From: Larix kaempferi
Lineage: Eukaryota; Streptophyta; Pinopsida; Pinales; Pinaceae
Direction of reading: 5' to 3'
DNA: 64,000 nucleotides
Assembly (NCBI GenBank): GCA_027924585.1
Contig: BSBM01000712.1
Coordinates: 3,172,001-3,236,000 of the forward strand
Below the pieces are notes generated by a model that searched no databases, was not told the origin of the DNA, and saw only the letters and a program-made list of their open reading frames with translations. Position 1 is the first letter of the stretch. The number at the start of each line of letters is the position of its first letter. Both the position numbers and the translations under genes were made by a program. Positions 57,762 to 64,000 of this stretch are shown in pieces.

Positions 57762-58048
57762 TTCCATTTGCACCCAATCAATGACGAAACTTGCTCCTGA
57801 GTTAATATTTGCAATTTTATTTTTAGACTTTAGCTTTTAACCCGTTTTGATCATTTTGGTTGCAGTTTCATATTTTCTTTTGAAATTTCTTAAATTTCAT
57901 TATATTTAACACTTCTAAACAAAACGTTTCTCATACCTTAGCACCTAGCCATGAAGAATGAAGTGAATCTAAGCCTTTCTTCAAGAAGTTTCTCAATATC
58001 TCCATCTGTTTCACCTTATTTCTTATCCTGGAAAACTAGGTGCTAAAA

Positions 58049-58069
58049 ACTGGCTCCAACTGGGGATGC
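58049..58069 (+). promoter_or_regulatory. Inverted PBS-like motif beside the Tat-2 3' LTR
   Basis: After LTR end GGTGCTAAAA the plus strand reads AC then TGGCTCCAACTGGGGATGC. Spacer length, TGGC start and CTGGGGA tail parallel the site at 3236 in Tat-1 and the Tat/Ogre PBS, again opposite to the coding direction. Confidence 0.4.
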
Positions 58070-58353
58070 TATCCTCCCCGCGAGGTAGCAAAGAACCTCC
58101 GGCAGATCGGTGCCTGATCCATTGGGTGGCTCCCGCAAGAAAATCTCTCTTGTAGAACAAAAACCTCACCTCCTTCTCTGTTGGGACTATTTTGAACGTA
58201 TGGACATGACAAAAACAACGACGACCTCTTGCAGCTTACAGGGCCTTCACCTCGGGCTTCATCTCTTCGATACGCCACCAATATTTTATTTGCAACTATA
58301 AAAATACCACACACACATATATACAAACTATGGTACAGAGGTTTTCCTATCAC

Positions 58354-59600
58354 TTATGAGGACAGGTAATGCTTCAAAAACCTCCCATTGACTGGCCCCC
58401 CCGTCCAGGGAGACCCATCTTGGTGCTCCAGGATGAATGATTTCACCCCTCGGTTTGCCGCAATAACATAAGGCCCCATCCACATATGGTCAAATTTCCC
58501 ATGTTTATCTTCCTTGGGAGCATCCCATTTTGGAACCAAATCATTAACTTGAAATTGATCTTCTTCGGTTTTCCTGTCAAAGGCGCTTTTCACCTTCTCC
58601 TGGTTCCCCTGCACTTTTTCATAAGCCCTAATTCTTAGCTCATTCAATTGAACTATTTGATTCACCCTCCTCTGCATGTGATTTGGCTCTTCTTCCATTC
58701 CCTATAGCAGCCTCATGACTGGTAACCCTAGGGTGACTGGAAAAACAACCTCAGATCCATATACCAATTGAAAGGTGATATTCCAATGGCTCTCTTTATA
58801 GTGATTCTATCAACCCACAAAGAATATTTTAATTTTTTGTGCCAAGCTCTCTTATTCTCCTCCAACAACTTCTTGATGATCCTTACGAGGATTTTGTTAG
58901 AGGACTCGGTTATCCCATTTCCTTGAGGGTAGTATGTTGTGGAGTGGTTCAAACTGATATGGTACTTGTGACAGAAGTTTATCATCTTTTTGGCCTTAAA
59001 TGTTAGTGCGTTGTATGTCACTATCCTCTTGGGACAGCCGAATCTAGACAAGATGTTATCCTCTAAGAAATCCATTATTACTGTCTCAGTTGCATTCCTG
59101 GTCAGGATGGCTTCAATCCATTTGGTGAAGTAATCAGTAGCTATCAAAATCCATCTATGCTGGCCAAAGGAGTTAGGATTTATTTCTCCAATAAAATCCA
59201 TCCCCCATTGCTGGAAAGGCGCCTCTACTATGATTGGATGAAGGGGAAGTGAAACAACCTTCTTCTTACCTTCAAAGATATGGCAATGGTGACAAGTAAC
59301 AGTCTCCTTATACACATCAGCAAACATGGTAAGCCAATAAAATCCCGCTCTCAAGATCTTGTTGATTGTCACTCTCCAGGAATGATGGCCACCACAATCT
59401 CCTTTGTGGAATTCCTTCTTAGTATGTTGAACCTCATCCTCTAATAAGTAGTTCAGCAGCACACCCCATGGGTCCTTCCAATACAAAAAATGATTCATAA
59501 TAAAAAATTTGGCAGCTTTCAGCTTCACAGACCTGGCCCTAGTTTTGCTCAACCCTGCAGGAGCTTGCAAATTCTGCAATGTATAAATAATGTTAGCATA
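58354..59600 (-). pseudogene. Tat-2 integrase
   Basis: N-terminal zinc region FHKGDCGGHHSWRV...CHHCHIFEGKK (about 59290-59420). The core has WGMDFIGEINP (D), VTYNALTFKAKK, where TDN has become TYN (second D lost), and NGITESSNKIL (E). The C-terminal RIRAYEKVQGNQEKVKSAFD, DLVPKWDAPKEDKHGKFDHM and MGPYVIAANRG run to the stop at 58354. The core is otherwise open for 349 codons (59777-58728), unusually well preserved here. Confidence 0.85.
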
Positions 59601-59777
59601 TGAGGGGGATGCAGAGAATTTTGGTCTTACCTGCATTCCTGTGTCTGCTTGATTTGGATAGTCTTCTAAGAAATTCGGCTGTAAAGAATTACTGTTAGCT
59701 TTAGTCATCAATTTGGCCAAACCTTGCCCCGTTATTAGCTTGGTGGGCTTTATTTTTAGGTCATACTCCAGTAGCAC

Positions 59778-60380
59778 AGCAATCCACTTGGCCCTTCTTC
59801 CCTTGGGATCTGCTTGGGTGAGGATACTCTTTACATAGTTGTTTGGGACATGGGAAATAATGTGTGAATGGTGGATGTAGACTCTGAAATATTTTAATGA
59901 CTTTATTAGGGCGTATGCCTACTTTTACATGATATCATACTTCAACTCTCTGTCTCTCAGCACCCTACTGAAGAATGCAATGGGATGCTCAGCATTTTGG
60001 GCATTCTTTTGCAACAACACTCCTGCCACCGTATGTACAGATGCATAGGAAAAAATTAGGAAATCCTTGGAAAAATCAGGGCTTGCTAATACTGGGGCCT
60101 CAGTGATGGCTTTCTTAATGCCATTGAATGAATCCCTGGCCTCCTCAAACCATTTTATTTTATTGTCTTTTTTCAACATATTTGTGATACTTCTCATTAT
60201 CTCTACAAAACTTGGAATAAACCTCCTTAGGAAACCCACTTGCCCAATGAAGGACTGCACTTCTTTCTTACTTCTTGGCTCCCCCACTTTCTGAATAGCA
60301 CTAACCCTCTCAGGGTCAATCCTAATACCTTCTTTAGAAATGATATGCCCAAGGAGCTTGGCCTATTCTAATGCAAAATG
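59778..60380 (-). pseudogene. Tat-2 RNase H
   Basis: Connection LGHIISKEGIRIDPERV and VQSFIGQVGFLRRFIPSFVE, then RNase H FLIFSYASVHTVAGVLLQKN, where the position normally Asp (FASD) is Val, then EHPIAFFSRVLRDRELKYD. Stops near 59925. Loss of the first catalytic aspartate parallels Tat-1. Confidence 0.8.
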
Positions 60381-61151
60381 TTACTTTTTGGGGTTAAAAG
60401 AGATACCATATTTCCTGCATTTGATGAAAACCTGCTCCAAATGTTTTAGGTTTTCCTCATCAGACCTGGAGTATATTGTTATATCATCCATGTAGACCAC
60501 CACAAACTTGTCCTTTTCCTCAGCAAATGCTATGTCCATTGCACATTGGAAAGTGGCTTCTGCATTCATTAGCCCAAATGACATCTTTCCATACATGAAG
60601 GTGCCCCAAGGCGTGGTAAAAGAAGTTTTCTCCTGATCTTCTGGGCATACCTTGATCTGATTATATCCTGAAAAACCATCCATGGTAGAGATCCTTTCTG
60701 CCCCTACTACCTTCTGTAAGATATGTTTCATTTTAGGAAAGGGGTAATTATCTTTCAGTGAATCCCTGTTAAGGTTCCTGAAATCTATACAAATTTTGAT
60801 CTTGCCATTCTTCTTCCTCACAGGAACCAGATTGGCTATCCATTGGGAGAATCTCAGGGTGACAATGATTTTTTCATTGAACAATCCTCTGATTTCTTTG
60901 TCTATTATAGGTAGCAACTTTGGATTTCTCCTTCTCAGCTTCTACTTCAAAGGCTTCTCCTCTGGTTTGATCAGGATAGAACGTTGTATTATGAAGGTGT
61001 CGTACTCCTTTAAGTCCTCACAATCCCAGGCGAAAGCATCAGCATATTTCTTCATCAATTCAACATACCGCTCCTTTTTCTTAGAAGGCAACTTCTTGGA
61101 CATATTCACTATTTGAGGCTTTTCTTTGGTGCCTAAATTTTGGTCTTCCAC
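60381..61151 (-). pseudogene. Tat-2 reverse transcriptase
   Basis: RT with DAFAWDCEDLKEYDTFIIQR, then after one stop (near 60940) IANLVPVRKKNGKIKICIDF, STMDGFSGYNQIKVCPEDQE, TSFTTPWGTFMYGKMSFGLM and the catalytic box FVVVYMDDITIYSRS (YMDD, about 60490). Open for 178 codons through the palm; among the best-preserved RTs in the window. Confidence 0.9.
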
Positions 61152-61540
61152 GTTTCACTAGCCGGTTCAAACTTTGGGTTTTTAGCTATGTCATTCTGGT
61201 CAAATAGCTTCTCTAGGGGTATCAAACCATTTGGGATGTAATTGATTTTTAGTTGAATGATATCCTTTCCACCCATCATGCTTTTCCACCCTTTACTTTC
61301 AGCCTCTTCATCCCTTGATTTCTCTTTGTCCATGAAACCTTCTAAGTTTTCATTTTCTGTGTCAATCTGTACATTTGTGAATTTGTCAGACAACTCTAAG
61401 AGCCTCTTAATTTGTAAATCATCATCAAATACCTGCCAGTATTTGGAATTTTCAGGAATGGAGGGTCTATTCACCACCTCCACCTCATACTTTGTTTGGG
61501 AATAGATTGGGGTTTTGAAACCCCCAGCTATAGTGGCCAA
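61133..61540 (-). CDS. Tat-2 linker between aRNH and RT
   Basis: A 135-codon open frame continuing from the aRNH end (ATIAGGFKTPIYSQTKYEVE) through acidic, low-complexity sequence to the RT. It carries no recognised domain. It was probably part of the polyprotein, and its overlap with the RT frame at 61133-61151 reflects a frameshift. Confidence 0.6.
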   Translation of the reverse strand: MATIAGGFKTPIYSQTKYEVEVVNRPSIPENSKYWQVFDDDLQIKRLLELSDKFTNVQIDTENENLEGFMDKEKSRDEEAESKGWKSMMGGKDIIQLKINYIPNGLIPLEKLFDQNDIAKNPKFEPASETWKTKI

Positions 61541-61912
61541 GGAATCTGCTACTTGGTTCTCAATTCAGGGTATTATAGTGATCTTGTGTTTCGTAAAGTA
61601 GTTACCAGACATGGCCCACACTTCATTTCTATAGGCCCTCATCCTGGGATGCTTTTTCTGATAGCTATCATTCACTTGGTTTATTAACAGCTCCGAGTCT
61701 CCAAATACATGGATCCTTTTTGCTCCCATGTCCTTCAAATCCTGCAAACCCAATAATAAAGCTTCATATTCTGCCACATTGTTGGTTCGTTCAAACGTCA
61801 ACTTGTATGACAAGGACTTAAATTCCAGATCAGGGGTGGATAATCCAGACTCCTGCACCTACACCATTTTTACTCAAAGACCCATCAAAATACATCTTCC
61901 ACAATCCTTCTT
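61541..61912 (-). pseudogene. Tat-2 archaeal-type RNase H (aRNH), upstream of RT
   Basis: MYFDGSLSKNGVG (61870-61905), NNVAEYEALLLGLQDLKDMG, IHVFGDSELLINQVNDS and, after a stop, NQVADSLATI (about 61540). All four acidic positions of the family (Asp, Glu, Asp, Asp) are present, unlike the ordinary RNase H downstream. A frameshift at about 61858 and a TGA near 61565 break it. Order PR-aRNH-RT-RNase H-integrase. Confidence 0.8.
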
Positions 61913-62276
61913 CGTTTTTCTTCCTTTCCAGAGCCTCATGCTTTGCTGCAAATTCCTTGTCTTCCACCACTTCCAAGTGTATAGGGACCTTGGGATCAAC
62001 TCAAGGCCCATCATTAAAAAATATAGATGATCCCAAATCGGTATCAACAGAATAAATGGGATGGTTTTCTGGATTTTTTGGGTTGTTGACCATATAAGCC
62101 AATCTCTTCTCCCTGTACAGTCTCTTGTTTCCTCCAAATAGAGGGATGGTGGCGTAAGATAAATCTAACTACATGTTCCCTCTCAGCTTCAATGCCCAAG
62201 ACCTGGACAATAGCATACCAAAATTTGCAGGGATGTCAGCCACTACTATGTCTATCATTATGCTTTTTGGTGGAAG

Positions 62277-62575
62277 CTATGACAATGTTACCACCATGTC
62301 CTTTATCAAGCCCAGACATTTAACCTTCTTGGAATCGAAGGAGTACAGATATTTGTATGGCCTGGTGATTTCCAAACCTAGCTCTTCTACCACTGATTTG
62401 GGCATTAAGTTGTAAGAGGCACCAAATTTTATCAGTGCATTGTGTAAAGTCATGTCATGAATATTTAAACTCAAATAGAAAGGGGGAACATCCCCATCCT
62501 CTTCTTCTTCAATCTTGGGCCCAAAAACAATTGTAGGAGCATCATCGTTTACTTCCAAGATATATTGTTGATAGT
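62277..62575 (-). pseudogene. Tat-2 protease
   Basis: FYLSLNIHDMTLHNALIKFG, then ASYNLMPKSVVEELGLEITR and YSFDSKKVKCLGLIKDMVVT. The active-site D-S-G reads KFG, so catalysis is lost. The retropepsin fold is otherwise recognisable. The region 61913-62276 to the aRNH is frameshifted polyprotein. Confidence 0.75.
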
Positions 62576-62599
62576 CACCTTAACGACTGACCATTTTGG

Positions 62600-63939
62600 T
62601 GATTTGTTCCCTATATTCATTGTTCTTTAACAACTCATTAAAAGGGATAGATATATTTACCTTTGACAGCTCAGTCTTCAGATTGAAGGATGACACCTCT
62701 TTACACAGGTCTTCCTGTTAGGATTGTTTGGCTTCCCTGAGCTATGGCTCTCTACTCTCTAAATTCTTAGCTGTAGTGGCCTCTTGTTGTTTCTCCTTTG
62801 GCTTCTCTGGGACTTGGGTAGCAGTTTCTTGTTGTTTCTCCTACTGCTTATCAGTGTTCTGTTGGGTATTAGAGGGTTGTTTCAGACTAGGATTCCCTTT
62901 GTTCACATTTACATCCCTATTCCTTAACTTCAACATCCTTTGGAAGTCATCTACTGCATTTTGATAGCCCATTTGATACTGCTCTGAATCCAATTCCGGA
63001 TTTGAATTTAAAGCCCCCTTGGTGAAAAAATCATGCACCCTTTCAGTCGAGGGTATCAAAGAGATAGATATGTTCATCCATTGGGTCCTATGGCCCTTCT
63101 CCATTAACCATATTTTCAGGGAAAGGGGGCCTTATTTGCTATTGATCAGGGTTCCTTTGATTTCTTAGGGGAGGAGGTCTTCTAAAATTTGGATTTCTCA
63201 CTTGATTTTCAGGATGTTCTCTACTAGGAGGCTTGTTGTCTAGGGTCATCCTATCCATTAATTTTTCCATGTTCTTCATCATCATTTCGAACTCCACATC
63301 ATTAGCAAAGGAGGAGGTGGAAGTAGAGGTATGGATTTCTATTTTCTTCTTCTCCACTTATGCTTTGCCTTTCAACTTCCATGAAGCCATCATGTTTGCT
63401 TCTACTTCTATGGCATCCTTTAACATTGAAGGCAGGGAGGGTGATTTCCTTTCTCTCAACATGCATGAAAAATCTCCCTCGAAAGTATCTGCATAATGGA
63501 GCTTTGCAGCAGCTACTGAGGGTCATATATCATCTAGGATAGAATTGTATGCCTTCATAAATCTAGCAGAAAAATCTTGGACGGACTCAAATTTCCCTTT
63601 CTTTAAATGGTTATACTAGGACAGAACCAGTGAAGGACTCCTTATCGTTTCCCACCTTTCTATCAACAAATCCTTAAAGGATGCAAAATCGGGGATAGAA
63701 GCATTCGGCAGTTGTCTGAACCATTTCTTGGGTTCTCCAAACAAGCTATGGGAAAATAGCCTCATCTTCGCATCATCATAGTCCACTTCCTCCAAATCAG
63801 CAAAATCCTCAAATCTGTCTACATGGTGCTTGGCTGAAAACTCTCCTTCTCCATCATAAGAGATGATCCTCTTGGAATAGTTCTGAGGGAGGTCATTCAA
63901 AACATCTAGTAGGTTTAATCGTGCGAATCTAGCGGCCAT
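62600..63939 (-). pseudogene. Tat-2 gag
   Basis: Starts at MAARFARLNLLDVLNDLPQN (63939), or upstream; gag core HHVDRFEDFADLEEVDYDDA, LFSHSLFGEPKKWFRQLPNA, FASFKDLLIERW, then a stop (TAG, 63616) and LKKGKFESVQDFSARF. The downstream part (63357-62841) is charged and proline-rich (PPSREHPENQVRNPNFRRPP; RMLKLRNRDVNVNKGNPSLK) without a zinc knuckle. Several TAG/TAA stops sit at glutamine-like positions. Confidence 0.8.
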
Positions 63940-64000
63940 GGGTACAGGTGGATTTTGTGCAAGGGGTGGGGTATTCTGGAGAATATTATGAGTAGGGTTA

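Larger units (their letters stand above)
49640..58048 (-). repeat. Inferred Tat-2 3' LTR (about 5.6 kb without insertion)
   Basis: 8,409 bp in the window, 5,558 bp after removing the TR-GAG copia and its TSD. In sense order it holds a 1-kb U3-like region with CCGTCGATC motifs (57051-57761), a TATA box (56985-56998), a 1,090-codon ORF (56830-50716) and a 1.07-kb tail ending GGGTGTTAACA. Assignment as LTR rests on the inverted termini, its place after integrase and the clean insertion boundary. Confidence 0.6.
49640..64000 (-). mobile_element. Tat-2: Tat-like Ty3/gypsy element with a very long LTR
   Basis: On the minus strand: gag (from 63939), PR, archaeal-type RNase H, RT, RNase H and integrase (to 58354), a 0.3-kb spacer, then the inferred 3' LTR 58048-49640. 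The left end TGTTAACACC is exact against gypsy-4 integrase. The LTR's other end reads GGTGCTAAAA, the inverted complement of TGTTAGCACC with one change, so the terminal inverted repeat supports an LTR. The 5' LTR lies beyond the window, so an LTR pair cannot be shown. Confidence 0.75.

Overview
The window looks like intergenic DNA from a seed plant with a large, repeat-rich nuclear genome. A gymnosperm is my preference, but the sequence does not prove it. Everything I can identify is LTR retrotransposon. I see no convincing host gene, rRNA, tRNA, CRISPR array or bacterial feature. Most coding regions are broken. The layout is best read as insertions within insertions, and many joints can be placed to the base from LTR ends (TG...CA), 5-bp target-site duplications (TSDs) and the reading frame of the interrupted element.

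Left block, 1-26890: a minus-strand Ty3/gypsy chromovirus (chromovirus 1) with 5' LTR 25952-26890, gag, PR, RT, RNase H, integrase and chromodomain, ending in a 3' LTR cut by the window start. Its integrase is split by a minus-strand Tat-like Ty3/gypsy element (Tat-1, 553-21563, TSD CGGCT/TGGCT). Tat-1 has about 2.7-kb LTRs that each carry a small ORF and a hairpin array. Tat-1 in turn holds a solo LTR (6092-7602, TSD ACAAA/ACAGA) and a plus-strand Ty1/copia element inside its 5' LTR (13065-19988, TSD AAATC).

Middle block, 26891-42366: about 1 kb of unassigned AT-rich flank, then a minus-strand Athila-like element (about 27890-38909). It has a classic TGGTGCCATTGTCGGGGA primer-binding site and a 2.8-kb 5' LTR, and it sits inside the RT of a second, plus-strand chromovirus (chromovirus 2, 38910-42366).

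Right block, 42367-64000: chromovirus 2 has inserted into the RT start of another minus-strand gypsy element (gypsy-3: gag and PR). One LTR (46235-47707) lies between gypsy-3 and a second integrase fragment (gypsy-4), as if two tandem copies share it. Gypsy-4 carries a 1.04-kb insertion (TSD ACATA) and is cut at 49640 by a second minus-strand Tat-like element (Tat-2, 49640 to beyond the window end). The inferred 3' LTR of Tat-2 is very long (about 5.6 kb after removing an insertion). It holds one long sense reading frame of about 1,090 codons that resembles no retroviral protein I recognise, behind its own TATA box. A 2.85-kb non-autonomous copia element with an intact 374-codon gag (TR-GAG type, 51595-54440, TSD ATAGC) interrupts it.

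The most unusual signals are: (1) sense ORFs inside the LTRs of both Tat-like elements, one of them very large; (2) a PBS-like motif in inverted orientation at the 3' end of the internal region of both; (3) an archaeal-type RNase H encoded upstream of RT in both, next to a normal RNase H whose first catalytic aspartate is replaced. In-frame stops in the large LTR ORF are almost all TAG at glutamine-like positions, the pattern expected from decay of methylated cytosines.
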